From contig JANXTR010000033.1 in the NCBI GenBank assembly GCA_025352325.1, forward strand, positions 62,001-126,000: a stretch of DNA of 64,000 bases, written 5' to 3'. A program made the translations under genes and the position numbers. This document shows positions 35,195-44,164 of the stretch, one piece after another. Under the pieces are notes generated by a model. It saw only the letters and a list, made by a program, of their open reading frames with translations. It had not been told where the DNA came from and made no database searches. This stretch comes from Microbacteriaceae bacterium (GTDB lineage Bacteria > Actinomycetota > Actinomycetes > Actinomycetales > Microbacteriaceae). How positions within the stretch are numbered: the stretch's first letter is position 1; each line of letters begins with the position of its first letter.

Positions 35195-35833
35195 TCAGCG
35201 CCGCGCGAGGATGCCAAGTGCGTGATCGAGTTCGGCGAAGGATTCACCCAGCCGATCGGCGAGGGTCTCGGGGGACTCAGGGCCAGCGGCCCAGCTTTTC
35301 CAGGCGTGGTGCATCGCGGCGACAGCGACCAAGGTCACGAGTTGCGCGCGGCTGTCGAGCCGGGCAGGGTCTTCGGCGAGGACGGGATCCTGCACCGCCA
35401 GCCGACGCGCGACGATCGATGAGAGCTCGCCTTCGAACTGGCGGAAGCTCTGCATCCGCAGTACCGTCAGGTGCGGGTACTCCGTCGCCAGCGCCTTGCG
35501 CAGCTGGATGATTTCGCGGTCGTGCAGGGACTCGCTGGCGGTGTCGATAAGCAGGCGACCGATGCCGGGAAGCAACTGGCCGGTGTCGTACACGAAGGCG
35601 TCGACCGCGGCATCCGAGGGCAGGTGCAGGCCGTCGCCGACCAGCGCCTCCTCCTTCGAAGTGAAATAGTTGAAGAAGGTCCGCGGCGAGACGTCAGCCA
35701 GTCGGCTGATCTCATCAACCGTGACGCTGTCGAGCGCGCGCTCGTGGACGAGTTTCAGGGCCGCGACCTGAATGGCGCGACGAGTCGCTAAGCGCTTGCG
35801 CTCGCGCAGGCCCGGTTCCGCGACGTCTGTCAT
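35195..35833 (-). CDS. TetR-family regulator, paralogue of the MFS repressor
   Basis: A 212-residue protein with the helix-turn-helix at residues about 9-57 ([41 protein letters not shown]). DNA-contact residues match those of the TetR at 34.3-34.9 kb, while the ligand domains differ. A TTGCA-CAGAC-TGCAA palindrome starts 11 bp upstream of its ATG, so it probably controls itself and may also bind the MFS promoter. It lies downstream of a secreted peptidase gene on the same strand with a 55-bp gap. Confidence 0.9.
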   Translation of the reverse strand: MTDVAEPGLRERKRLATRRAIQVAALKLVHERALDSVTVDEISRLADVSPRTFFNYFTSKEEALVGDGLHLPSDAAVDAFVYDTGQLLPGIGRLLIDTASESLHDREIIQLRKALATEYPHLTVLRMQSFRQFEGELSSIVARRLAVQDPVLAEDPARLDSRAQLVTLVAVAAMHHAWKSWAAGPESPETLADRLGESFAELDHALGILARR

Positions 35834-35843
35834 GCTGCCATCG

Positions 35844-35858
35844 TTGCACAGACTGCAA
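35844..35858 (-). promoter_or_regulatory. TetR operator TTGCA-N5-TGCAA
   Basis: A perfect 5-bp-arm palindrome TTGCACAGACTGCAA with a 5-nt spacer, 11 bp upstream of the tetR ATG at 35833. Same arms and spacing as the operator at 32175-32189. Confidence 0.65.
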
Positions 35859-35888
35859 GTTTGCGCTCGGGACCAAGGACCCGCGGCC

Positions 35889-37448
35889 CTAGCAGTCCGG
35901 ATCCTTCGCCGGGACCGTGCCCCTCACGAAGTAGTTGTCGACCGCGTTGTTCACACACGAGTTCGATTTGTTGTACGCCGTATGGCCCTCGCCGTGGTAG
36001 GTGATGAGGTGCCCTTTCGCGAGCTGCGCCGACAGGTTCTTCGCCCACACGTAGGGAGTGGCCGGGTCGTTCGTGGTACCCACGACGAGGATATCGCCTG
36101 AGCCCTTCGCCGCGATCGGCCCGCGATCGCGGGTCGAGGCAAACGGCCATTTCGCGCAGCTCGTGCCGCCGTACGCCATCTGCGGTCCGAAGGTCGGAGC
36201 GTCGGCCGCCAGCTGCGCGGCCTCCGTGCGCATCTGCGCGACCGAATCCTGGCTCTTGTAGTCGAGGCAGTTGATCGAGACGAAAGCCTCGGTCGAGTTG
36301 GAGTTGTACGTGCCGTTCTTCGCGCGATCGTTGTAGCTGTCGGCGAGTACGAAGGCCGTCTTCGTCGAGCCCTGCAGCACCTCGGCGAAGAGGGTGTTCA
36401 GGTATGTCCAGTTGTCCTTGTTATAGAGAGGAAGGATGATCGCCGTGAACATCGTGTTCGCCCCGAGCGCGCGTCCGTCGGAGTTCTGCAGCGGGCTGGC
36501 CTGCAGCCGGTCGAGGATCTTGCGGGTCTCGAGCATCGCCTCGTCGACGGTGCCCGTGAACGGGCAGTCCTTCGTGCCGATGCAGCTCTTCAGGTAGGCC
36601 CGGAACGCGCTCTCGAAACCCTTCGCCTGGATATCGGTGACCTCGAACTCGGTCGTGGCCGGATCCAGTGCGCCGTCGAGCACGAGGCGGCCAACCTTCT
36701 TCGGGTAGAGGTCGGCGTATGTCGCGCCGAGGAAGGTGCCGTAGGAGTAGCCGAGGTAGTTGAGCTTCGTGTCACCGAGCAACGCGCGAGTGAGGTCGAG
36801 GTCGCGGGCGGCGCTCACCGTGTCCACGAACTGCAGCAGGGGCCCGCTGCTCTTCAGGCAGTCGGCGCCAAACTGGGCGTTCTCCTTCTCGAGGTCGGCG
36901 AGCCAGGGATCCGTTCCCGGAGTGCCCGGGATGATCGAGTAGTTGAAGTTGTCGAGCACGCTCGCGCCGCCGCAGCTCACGGCCGAGGAGTGGCCGACGC
37001 CGCGCGGGTCGAAGCCGACGATGTCGTAGTTCTTTTGCAGCGTCGAGTCCACCGCATAGCTGAGGCTGTCGCGGATGAAGTCGTAGCCGGAGGCACCGGG
37101 GCCGCCCGGATTGACGAGCAGCGATCCGAGCTTCGTGCCGGTCGCCTGCTTGCGGATGAGGGCGAGCTTGATGGATGCCTGCGACGGGTCCTGCCAGTTC
37201 ATCGGCGCGGTGACCGTGGTGCACTGGAAGCCGTTCGAGCAGCTCTTCCAGGTGAGCGACTGCGAGTAGAACGACTGCAGGTTCGCGGCTACCTTCTCCC
37301 GCGTCGGCTTCGACGTCGAGCCGCCGGTGGCCGGGCGGAACCACGACACGCAGCCGGCGAGCAGCAAGGAGACGACAGCGACTCCCGCGACGGCGGCGAA
37401 CAGTCGGCCTCGGCGAGCAGGAGCAGAGGCAGGAGCAGGTCGGATCAC
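35889..37448 (-). CDS. Secreted tripeptidyl aminopeptidase-like lipoprotein (alpha/beta hydrolase)
   Basis: A 519-residue lipoprotein with lipobox LLLAGC at Cys33. The hydrolase domain carries [15 protein letters not shown] (oxyanion), DPRGVGHS, and the nucleophile elbow [10 protein letters not shown]. The C-terminal TAP-like part has the acid [10 protein letters not shown] and catalytic His in [10 protein letters not shown], plus a conserved Cys pair (SINCLDY, TSCAKW). This is the Streptomyces SlpD/SlpE and tripeptidyl aminopeptidase group, releasing N-terminal peptides outside the cell. Its start overlaps holB by 4 bp, so it is expressed with the replication genes. Confidence 0.88.
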   Translation of the reverse strand: MIRPAPASAPARRGRLFAAVAGVAVVSLLLAGCVSWFRPATGGSTSKPTREKVAANLQSFYSQSLTWKSCSNGFQCTTVTAPMNWQDPSQASIKLALIRKQATGTKLGSLLVNPGGPGASGYDFIRDSLSYAVDSTLQKNYDIVGFDPRGVGHSSAVSCGGASVLDNFNYSIIPGTPGTDPWLADLEKENAQFGADCLKSSGPLLQFVDTVSAARDLDLTRALLGDTKLNYLGYSYGTFLGATYADLYPKKVGRLVLDGALDPATTEFEVTDIQAKGFESAFRAYLKSCIGTKDCPFTGTVDEAMLETRKILDRLQASPLQNSDGRALGANTMFTAIILPLYNKDNWTYLNTLFAEVLQGSTKTAFVLADSYNDRAKNGTYNSNSTEAFVSINCLDYKSQDSVAQMRTEAAQLAADAPTFGPQMAYGGTSCAKWPFASTRDRGPIAAKGSGDILVVGTTNDPATPYVWAKNLSAQLAKGHLITYHGEGHTAYNKSNSCVNNAVDNYFVRGTVPAKDPDC

Positions 37449-38602
37449 AGGTGGTTCCTCTCAGGAGCGACAGAGTTCTGCGGCGAGCGCACGGCGCTCA
37501 CCAGCACGGCTTCGAGGGCGAGGGCGGGGGCGACGTTGCCCTCGATCCGGATGCGTGCCTCGGCGATCGCGTCGAGGGTCGCGAGGGTGCGGGCCGGCGT
37601 GGCCAGCGTGGCGGCCGCGGCCAACTCGGAGTAGATGGCGAGATTCACCGGCTCAACCTCGACGCCGAGCTGGAGCAGCAGGATGTCGCGATACAGCGAG
37701 AGCAGGTCGACCAGGATACGGTCCAGCCCGTCGCGCAGGCTGCGGGTGGCGCGGCGCTTCTGATCCTCCTCGAGGCTCTTCAGCTGGGCGCGGAGCGCCG
37801 GCGGAATCGTGCCGCCCGCCTCGATGCCAAGCGAGCGCAGGGCGCTCTCGCGCTCCTGGGCATCCCGCTCCTCGGTGATGGCCTTCGCGTCATCGCCCGC
37901 CACCTCGATCAGCTCGGCCGCCGCAATCACCGCGCCCGAGACGCTCCGGATGCCGAGCGCGAGCTGCAGCGTGCGAGCCCGGCGGGTGCGGGCCTGCTCG
38001 TTCGTCGCGAGCCGGTGCGCCATCCCGATGTGGGACTGCGCCTCACGAGCGGCCCGGGTGGCCTCGGGCAGGCTCACGTCGTCGCGCCGCGAGATGAGCT
38101 GCGCGACGTCGTCGACGCTCGGGACGCGCAGTCGTACGCTGCGCACGCGGGAGCGGATGGTCGGGATGAGGTCCGCCTCGGAGGGGGCGCAGAGGATCCA
38201 CACCGTGCGCGGCGGCGGTTCTTCGAGGGCCTTGAGGAGCACGTTCGAGGTGCGCTCCGTCATCCGGTCGGCGTCTTCGATGACCATCACGCGGTAGCGG
38301 CCGACGCTCGGCGAGAACTGGCTCGAGGCCACAAGCGCGCGCACCTCGTCGATCGAGATGAGCACGCGCTCTGTGCTGAGGACGCCGAGATCCGGATGCG
38401 TGCGGGCCGTGACCTGGGATTCAGTCGCGTCTTCGGTGCCCGGGCGGGCCAGCAGCGCCGCGGCAAAGGCGTACGCCAGCGTGGAGCGGCCGGATCCGGG
38501 GGGGCCGGTGATGAGCCAGGAATGGGTGAGACCATCGCCGGCAGCCGCGGCGCGCATCGTGGCGATGGCGTCGGCCTGCCCGATCAGATCGTCCCAGCCC
38601 AT
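37445..38602 (-). CDS. holB: DNA polymerase III delta-prime subunit
   Basis: A 385-residue AAA+ clamp-loader subunit. N-terminus MGWDDLIGQADAIATM, P-loop GPPGSGRSTLAYAFA, sensor region MVIEDADRMTERTSNVLLKALEEPPPRTVWILC, followed by the helical lid and collar. It opens the sliding clamp with the tau and delta subunits. ATG at 38602, with TAGTCT 6 nt upstream made from the tmk stop codon. The order topA-tmk-holB is conserved in Actinobacteria. Confidence 0.93.
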   Translation of the reverse strand: MGWDDLIGQADAIATMRAAAAGDGLTHSWLITGPPGSGRSTLAYAFAAALLARPGTEDATESQVTARTHPDLGVLSTERVLISIDEVRALVASSQFSPSVGRYRVMVIEDADRMTERTSNVLLKALEEPPPRTVWILCAPSEADLIPTIRSRVRSVRLRVPSVDDVAQLISRRDDVSLPEATRAAREAQSHIGMAHRLATNEQARTRRARTLQLALGIRSVSGAVIAAAELIEVAGDDAKAITEERDAQERESALRSLGIEAGGTIPPALRAQLKSLEEDQKRRATRSLRDGLDRILVDLLSLYRDILLLQLGVEVEPVNLAIYSELAAAATLATPARTLATLDAIAEARIRIEGNVAPALALEAVLVSAVRSPQNSVAPERNHL

Positions 38603-38608
38603 GCACTC

Positions 38609-38614
38609 AGACTA
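38609..38614 (-). promoter_or_regulatory. -10 box TAGTCT of holB, overlapping the tmk stop codon
   Basis: TAG is the tmk stop. Six bases separate TAGTCT from the holB ATG at 38602. Confidence 0.55.
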
Positions 38615-39244
38615 AGCGAGGGCCGCTGACACTCGCGCCCGGACGAGCGCCGCCAGCTCCTCGACGGGGAGGGCCGCGTCGAGCACGAGGAAGCGCGCCG
38701 GCTCGGCGGCGGCGAGCGCGAGGTACGCGTCGCGCACCCGACTGTGGAACTCGGCGGCCTCGGACTCGAGCCGGTCGTAGCGGGTGCGGGCGTCGTCAAG
38801 GCGGCTGCGGCCGATGCTCACATCGAGGTCGAGCAGCACGGTCACGTCGGGGAGCAGTCCCTCGGCGGCCCAGAGCGAGAGTCGGCGGATCTCGTCGGCC
38901 TCGAGCTCGCGGCCGACGCCCTGGTACGCGACCGAAGAGTCGAGGTAGCGGTCTTGCAGCACGATCTCGCCGCGCTCCAGCGCCGGGCGCACGACGTGGC
39001 TCACGTGTTGCGCGCGGTCCGCCGCGTAGAGCAGGGCTTCGGCACGCGGGGCGATGTGGCCGCGTCGGTGCAGCACGATCTCGCGGATCTCGTTGCCGAC
39101 ATCCGTTCCGCCCGGCTCGCGTGTGCGCACGACGGTGCGACCCTGGCTCAGAAGCCACTCCTCGAGGAGGGCGGCCTGGGTCGACTTTCCCGAGCCGTCG
39201 CCCCCCTCGAAGGTCAGGAAGAGGCCAGGAAGCTGCGCGCTCAT
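38612..39244 (-). CDS. tmk: Thymidylate kinase
   Basis: A 210-residue P-loop kinase that makes dTDP from dTMP. Motifs: P-loop FEGGDGSGKSTQAALLEEWL, TREPGGTDVG, LYAADRAQHV and DRYLDSSVAYQGVGRELE. Normal length. It starts 7 bp after the topA stop and is followed by holB after 9 bp, so the three genes form one minus-strand chain. Confidence 0.95.
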   Translation of the reverse strand: MSAQLPGLFLTFEGGDGSGKSTQAALLEEWLLSQGRTVVRTREPGGTDVGNEIREIVLHRRGHIAPRAEALLYAADRAQHVSHVVRPALERGEIVLQDRYLDSSVAYQGVGRELEADEIRRLSLWAAEGLLPDVTVLLDLDVSIGRSRLDDARTRYDRLESEAAEFHSRVRDAYLALAAAEPARFLVLDAALPVEELAALVRARVSAALA

Positions 39245-39251
39245 GCCGCGC

Positions 39252-42047
39252 TCAGCGCTTCTTGGCGGGCGCGCGCTTCGTCGCCGCGGCGCGCGTCTTG
39301 GGCTTCGGCTTGGCCGGACCCTTGGCGCGCTTGTCGGCGAGCAACTGCACGGCGCGCTCGAAGTCGAGACCCTCGACGTCCTCGCCGCGCGGGATCGTCG
39401 CGTTGGTGTCGCCGTCGGTCACGTAGGCGCCGAAACGGCCGTCGCGCACCTTGATGAGCTTGCCGCTGACCGGGTCTGCCTCGAACTCCTTCAGCGAGCT
39501 TGACGGACGGCGGGCGCCGTACTTCGGCTGCGCGAAGATCTCGAGCACAGCGGGCATCTCGATCTCGAAGATCTGGTCCTCGGAGTCGATGGAGCGGCTG
39601 TCTGTGCCCTTCTTCAGGTACGGGCCATAGCGGCCGTTCTGCGCGGTGATGTCGACGCCGGTCTCCGGGTCTTGGCCGACGACCCGCGGGAGGTCGAGCA
39701 GCTTGAGCGCGGTCGCCAGGTCGACGGTCGCGGGATCCATCGTCTTGAAGAGGGATGCCGTGCGCGGCTTCGGCGGGGCGGCGGCCTTCTTCTTGGCCGG
39801 GGCCTTCTTCTTCGGCGCGGGCTTCTCGGTGGTCGAGACCACTTCGCCGGTATCGGGATCAACGGCGTGCACAGTCTCGGCGACCGCCTCGATGGCTGCT
39901 GCCGCCTCGGCCGGCGCCTCGGGTTCAGGGTCGAGCTCGGTGACGTACGGGCCGTAGCGTCCGTCCTTGCTCACGACGAGCTTGCCGTTAGCGGGGTTGA
40001 TACCGAGCTCACGGTCGGTGTTGACCGGTGCGTCGATCAGTTCGCGGGCCTTGGCGGGCGTGAGCTCGTCGGGAGCCAACTCCTCAGGCACGTTCACGCG
40101 ACGCGGAGCCTCGCCCTCGGGCGCGCCCTCCGGCGGCGGCACCTCGAGGTACGGGCCGTACTTGCCGATCCGCAGCGTGATGTCGGGGGCGATCTCGATC
40201 GAGTTGATGGCGCGCGCGTCGATGTCGCCGAGGTTGTCGATGACCGTGCGCAGGCCGCGGTGCTTGTCGCTGCCGAAGTAGAAGCCGTTCAGCCACTCGA
40301 CGCGGTCGGCAGTGCCATCGGCGATGAGGTCGAGATCGTCTTCCATCTCAGCGGTGAACTGGTACTCGACCAGGTCGCCGAAGAACTCCTCGAGCAGCCG
40401 GACCACGCTGAACGCGATCCAGTTCGGCACGAGTGCGGTGCCGCGCGGCGTGACGTAACCCCGGTCGATGATCGTGGAGATAATGCTCGCGTACGTCGAC
40501 GGGCGCCCGATCCCCAGCTCTTCGAGCGACTTCACGAGGCTGGCCTCGGTGTAGCGGGGCGGCGGGCTGGTCTCGTGGCCCTTGGACTCGAGCTGCGCGA
40601 GCGCGAGGGTCTGCCCCTCGGTGAGCGGCGGCAGGCTCGCGTCAGCGTCGTCGCGCTTGTCGTCGTTGCGGGATTCGTCCTGGCCCTCCTCATAGGCGAA
40701 CAGGAAGCCGCGGAAGGTGATGACGGTTCCGGATGCCGTGAAATCGGCGGTGCCGGCATCCTTCGTCTTTCCGGCGATCGTCACCGACGCGGTGGACCCG
40801 CGGGCGTCGGCCATCTGCGAGGCGACGGTGCGCTTCCAGATCAGGTCGTAGAGCTTGAAGTCGTTGCCGCGGAGCACGCTCGACAGCTCGGAGGGCGTCT
40901 TGAAGACATCGCCCGCCGGGCGGACGGCCTCGTGGGCCTCCTGCGCGTTCTTCGACTTGCTCGCGTAGACGCGCGGCTTCTCGGGCACGGTCTCGCGTCC
41001 GTAGAGCTTGGCGGCCTGGTTGCGCGCCGCGTCGATCGCCTGCTGCGAGAGCGTCGACGAGTCGGTGCGCATATAGGTGATGTACCCGTTCTCGTACAGC
41101 CCCTGCGCGACGCTCATGGTCTGGCGGGCCGAGAAGCGCAGCTTGCGCGCGGCCTCCTGCTGCAGCGTCGAGGTGGTGAACGGCGCGGCCGGACGACGCG
41201 TGTACGGCTTCGACTCGACGCTCGTCACGGTGAAGCTCGTGGAGTCCAGACGCAGCGCGGCGGCCAGCGTCTCGGCCGCTGCCTCGTCGAGGGCGACGGC
41301 TTCGCCGCCGAGCACTCCGCGGTCGTCGAAGTCGCGACCTGATGCCACGCGCTTGCCGTCGAGGCGGGCGAGCTTGGCATCGAAGCTCTGGGTGGTCGAG
41401 CCAGCGGATCCAGCGAGCGTTGCGATGAGATCCCAGTACGACGCCGAGACGAAGGCGAGCCGCTCGCGTTCGCGGTCGACGACGAGCCGGGTCGCGGCGG
41501 ACTGCACGCGGCCGGCGGAGAGCCCCGGTCCGACCTTGCGCCAGAGCACCGGCGAGACCTCGAAACCGTAGAGGCGGTCGAGGATGCGGCGGGTCTCCTG
41601 CGCATCGACGAGAGCCGTGTCGAGGTCGCGGAAGTTCTCCTGCGCGCGCTGGATCGCCTCCTTTGTGATCTCGTGGAAGACCATCCGCTTCACGGGGACC
41701 TTCGGCTTGAGCACCTCAAGGAGGTGCCACGCAATGGCCTCGCCTTCGCGGTCCTCATCCGTTGCGAGGTAGAGCTCGTCGGCGTCTTTGAGCGCGCGTT
41801 TGAGATCGGCCACGGTCTTCTTCTTCGCGTCGCTCACCACGTAATAGGGAGTAAACCCGTTTTCGACGTCGATCGAGAACTTGCCGATGGAACCCTTCTT
41901 CAGCTCCGGCGGGAGGTTCTTCGGCTCGATGAGATCGCGGATGTGCCCGACCGAGGCCTGCACCTCGTACCCCTCGCCCAGGAACTGGCCGATGGTCTTG
42001 GCTTTCGCCGGTGACTCGACGATTACCAGCTTCTTGGTCGACGGCAC
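39252..42047 (-). CDS. topA: DNA topoisomerase I
   Basis: A 931-residue type IA enzyme that relaxes negative supercoils. The TOPRIM domain starts at KLVIVESPAKAKTIGQFL, with the acidic triad at LATDEDREGEAIAWH (about 95-108). The active tyrosine is Tyr325 (YITYMRTDS). The C-terminus has no zinc fingers but four actinobacterial topoisomerase repeats (SKDGRYGPYV, QNGRYGPYLKK, RDGRFGAYV and a first one near GKYGPYLEV) and ends in a Lys/Ala-rich tail, as in mycobacterial TopA. GTG start after GGAAGGGGAG. It lies downstream of the Tad genes on the same strand. Confidence 0.97.
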   Translation of the reverse strand: MPSTKKLVIVESPAKAKTIGQFLGEGYEVQASVGHIRDLIEPKNLPPELKKGSIGKFSIDVENGFTPYYVVSDAKKKTVADLKRALKDADELYLATDEDREGEAIAWHLLEVLKPKVPVKRMVFHEITKEAIQRAQENFRDLDTALVDAQETRRILDRLYGFEVSPVLWRKVGPGLSAGRVQSAATRLVVDRERERLAFVSASYWDLIATLAGSAGSTTQSFDAKLARLDGKRVASGRDFDDRGVLGGEAVALDEAAAETLAAALRLDSTSFTVTSVESKPYTRRPAAPFTTSTLQQEAARKLRFSARQTMSVAQGLYENGYITYMRTDSSTLSQQAIDAARNQAAKLYGRETVPEKPRVYASKSKNAQEAHEAVRPAGDVFKTPSELSSVLRGNDFKLYDLIWKRTVASQMADARGSTASVTIAGKTKDAGTADFTASGTVITFRGFLFAYEEGQDESRNDDKRDDADASLPPLTEGQTLALAQLESKGHETSPPPRYTEASLVKSLEELGIGRPSTYASIISTIIDRGYVTPRGTALVPNWIAFSVVRLLEEFFGDLVEYQFTAEMEDDLDLIADGTADRVEWLNGFYFGSDKHRGLRTVIDNLGDIDARAINSIEIAPDITLRIGKYGPYLEVPPPEGAPEGEAPRRVNVPEELAPDELTPAKARELIDAPVNTDRELGINPANGKLVVSKDGRYGPYVTELDPEPEAPAEAAAAIEAVAETVHAVDPDTGEVVSTTEKPAPKKKAPAKKKAAAPPKPRTASLFKTMDPATVDLATALKLLDLPRVVGQDPETGVDITAQNGRYGPYLKKGTDSRSIDSEDQIFEIEMPAVLEIFAQPKYGARRPSSSLKEFEADPVSGKLIKVRDGRFGAYVTDGDTNATIPRGEDVEGLDFERAVQLLADKRAKGPAKPKPKTRAAATKRAPAKKR

Positions 42048-42172
42048 GTCTCCCCTTCCATTCGTGGGCCACCATACACAGGCGCGGCTGAAGTCTGCTC
42101 GGACCCGCCCGGGCCGTTCGCTGCGGGCTCAGGGCGCGATCTCGCCGCCATCACGGCACGATCACGGCACGA

Positions 42173-42553
42173 TCACGGTGGCGGTCCCGCCCGGGAGTGC
42201 GCCTGGAGGGCGATGCCCGAGAAGCTCGCGGCCACCGTCACGTCGACCACGAGACCGTCGACGCGACAGCTCGCGAGCTGCCCTCCTCCCGCCGCGGCGA
42301 CCCGCGACGCCACCTCGCACGGGGCACCCGCGACCGCACCGGATGCCGCATCCGCGCCCGCCAGCGCGGCCAGGTCGCTCGCCCCGATCACCCGTTGCCG
42401 AGCCGCCAGCCCGCCGGCGAGACCGACCGCGGCGAGACCGAGCACCACGACGGCCGCGACGATCGCGAGAGCGAGGACGGCGCCCGCACCGCGGTCGTCG
42501 CCCCTGCTCCACCGCACCCGGACCCGGGCCAGCACCCGGACGATGCCGTTCAC
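42173..42553 (-). CDS. TadE-like pilus-assembly protein, helicase/secretion-neighbourhood type
   Basis: A 126-residue protein with a cytoplasmic basic N-terminus, DDRGAGAVLALAIVAAVVVLGLAAVG as membrane helix (residues about 20-45), then an external domain with two cysteines (APCEVASRV, LASCRVDG). This is the Rv3654c-type TadE-like protein usually found next to actinobacterial tad genes. It overlaps the TadE gene by 4 bp and is last in the pilus operon. Secreted pseudopilin-like role inferred. Confidence 0.8.
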   Translation of the reverse strand: MNGIVRVLARVRVRWSRGDDRGAGAVLALAIVAAVVVLGLAAVGLAGGLAARQRVIGASDLAALAGADAASGAVAGAPCEVASRVAAAGGGQLASCRVDGLVVDVTVAASFSGIALQAHSRAGPPP

Positions 42554-42915
42554 GGGATCGCCGAGCTCTCGTCGAGCGCGCAGCTCGTCGCTGCGACCGA
42601 CAGCCCGAGCAGCCCGGCCGGCGGAGCCACCGACGCGGTGAGGTGCACGCAGACGAGACCGGCAGGACGCGTCACGCTCCAGCCCGCACTCGGCGTCTGC
42701 CGGGCCATTCGGGTCGCGACGGCCTGCGCCGAGTCGCCGCGGCCGAGCGAGCGCGCGGCGTCGGCCGCGGCATCCTGCAGTCGCAGCTGCAGCGTGCCCA
42801 GTTGCACCCCGCCGAGCACGGTCGCCAGCACGAGCAGCACGGCGGGGAGGGCGACCGCGAACTCCGCGACCGCGCTGCCCCGATCGTCGCCCGCAAGGGC
42901 GGCTCGCTCGCTCAA
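42550..42915 (-). CDS. TadE-family pseudopilin
   Basis: A 121-residue protein if started at TTG 42915, which overlaps the DUF4244 stop (TTGA). DDRGSAVAEFAVALPAVLLVLATVLGGVQLG contains the TadE signature (Gly-x2-AVEFA-like with Glu at position 5 of the helix), which is a prepilin-peptidase type motif. The track ORF to 43128 runs through the Flp gene and is not real. Acts outside the membrane in Tad pilus assembly or as a minor pilin. Confidence 0.78.
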   Translation of the reverse strand: MSERAALAGDDRGSAVAEFAVALPAVLLVLATVLGGVQLGTLQLRLQDAAADAARSLGRGDSAQAVATRMARQTPSAGWSVTRPAGLVCVHLTASVAPPAGLLGLSVAATSCALDESSAIP

Positions 42916-43085
42916 CCCGCCACGGTCAACGCGCGATGCACGAGATCGGTCAGAACGCCCTGCACCTCGCCCGAGCGCAGGATCACGACCAGAACGCCGG
43001 CAAAGCCCACCGCGGCCATGATGGTGATCGCGTATTCGGCGGTCGCCGCACCGTCGTCGCGGCGCAGCAGTCGGATGATTCGCAT
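42912..43085 (-). CDS. Flp-like small pilin (DUF4244)
   Basis: A 57-residue protein: basic N-terminus MRIIRLLRRDDGAATAEYAI, where the Glu-Tyr after Ala is the Flp prepilin signature, then a membrane helix (TIMAAVGFAGVLVVIL) and a short tail. A perfect AAGGAGG ribosome-binding site at 5 nt fits the high expression expected of a major pilin. The ORF track buries it in a 452-aa shadow. It is followed by the two TadE genes with overlapping stops and starts. Confidence 0.85.
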   Translation of the reverse strand: MRIIRLLRRDDGAATAEYAITIMAAVGFAGVLVVILRSGEVQGVLTDLVHRALTVAG

Positions 43086-43213
43086 CGTGCCTCCTTGCCC
43101 GCCGAAGCGGGGATCGCGGCACGAGCACGTCGAGTCTGGAACCTCGCCGTCACCATGACGGACGGAGCGTCGGACCCGGTGGAGAACGCCCGCGGATCCG
43201 GCCGGGGAAGGCC

Positions 43214-44164
43214 TCAAAGATGGCCGAGCGCGAACGCTCCCACGGTCGAGCTCAGGATCGCGATCACGATCGGGGCGACCCCGAGCGCGACGAACGCGGG
43301 GAGGATGCACACGCCCAGCGGCAGCAGCAGACGCGTACCGAGTTCGGCAGCACGCAACTGCGCCCGGGTTCGGCTGCGTCGCCGGAGTTCCTGCGCCTCC
43401 GCGTGCAGGAGGGCGGCGGCCGGGACGCCCGCGGCGCGGGCGAACGCGAGCACGGCATCCGCGTCGTCGCCCAGCTGCGGCAGGCCCGACTCTCGCAGTG
43501 CCGTATCGACGAGGGCACGCGAGCGATCGAGGGATGCTCCGCCCGACACCGCGATGGCGAGCAGCTCGAGCCCGAGCCCCGGTACCGGATCGCTCCGCCG
43601 GGCTCGGCGGATGAGAGCGCCGTTCCAGCGCACACCGCCGATGATGAGGAGACCCCCGATCGCCAGGCAGGCCCAGCCCGCGGGGGTCGTGGCCAGGATG
43701 CGCGGCGCATCGAAGCCGAGGAGCGCCCCGAACAGCAGCCCAACCGCGGGCAGCGCGAGCACGATCCGGCTCGTCGCGAGCGGACCGGCGAGCGCGACCT
43801 CCACATCCCGCAACGACTGCGCGAGTTCGCGGAGCGAGGCCGCGAAGCGGTGCAGGGTGGGGGCGAGCGGCGAGCCCGATTCCACCGCCACCCACCAGGC
43901 CGCGGCAAGCGCCGACCAGGCGAGTCGCTCCGACGGGGGCGCCAACTCGCGGGCATCCAGCAGCTGACTCGCTAGCTCGAGCCCGACCCCTCCGCGCGCC
44001 ACCACCTCCATCGGGACAGGTGATGCCGAGCGAGATTCCGTGCGCGACAACTCTGCGGCTGCCACGTGCCGCCACGCGGAGACCGGCGCGATGCCGGCCT
44101 CGAGCAGCACCGCGAGTCGCTGGACGACCGCCGCGACGGTCTCGAAGTCCGGAGCGTCTATCAC
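43214..44164 (-). CDS. Type II secretion F-domain protein (TadB/TadC-like)
   Basis: A 316-residue inner-membrane platform protein. It contains one T2SS-F domain with the VLLEAGIAPVSAWRHVAA start, the LRDVEVALAGPLATSRIVLALPAVGLLFG helix, and a second half ending LLLPLGVCILPAFVALGVAPIV. Actinobacterial tad loci normally have separate TadB and TadC proteins; only one gene of this type is here. It overlaps tadA by 4 bp. Confidence 0.82.
   Translation of the reverse strand: MIDAPDFETVAAVVQRLAVLLEAGIAPVSAWRHVAAAELSRTESRSASPVPMEVVARGGVGLELASQLLDARELAPPSERLAWSALAAAWWVAVESGSPLAPTLHRFAASLRELAQSLRDVEVALAGPLATSRIVLALPAVGLLFGALLGFDAPRILATTPAGWACLAIGGLLIIGGVRWNGALIRRARRSDPVPGLGLELLAIAVSGGASLDRSRALVDTALRESGLPQLGDDADAVLAFARAAGVPAAALLHAEAQELRRRSRTRAQLRAAELGTRLLLPLGVCILPAFVALGVAPIVIAILSSTVGAFALGHL

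Noticed and set aside
39614-39950. Repeat-rich stretch in topA (Lys/Ala/Pro) as a possible mobile or CRISPR-like repeat
   Set aside because: It encodes the linker and C-terminal repeats of TopA; no regular DNA repeat-spacer pattern exists. No CRISPR array was seen anywhere in the window.
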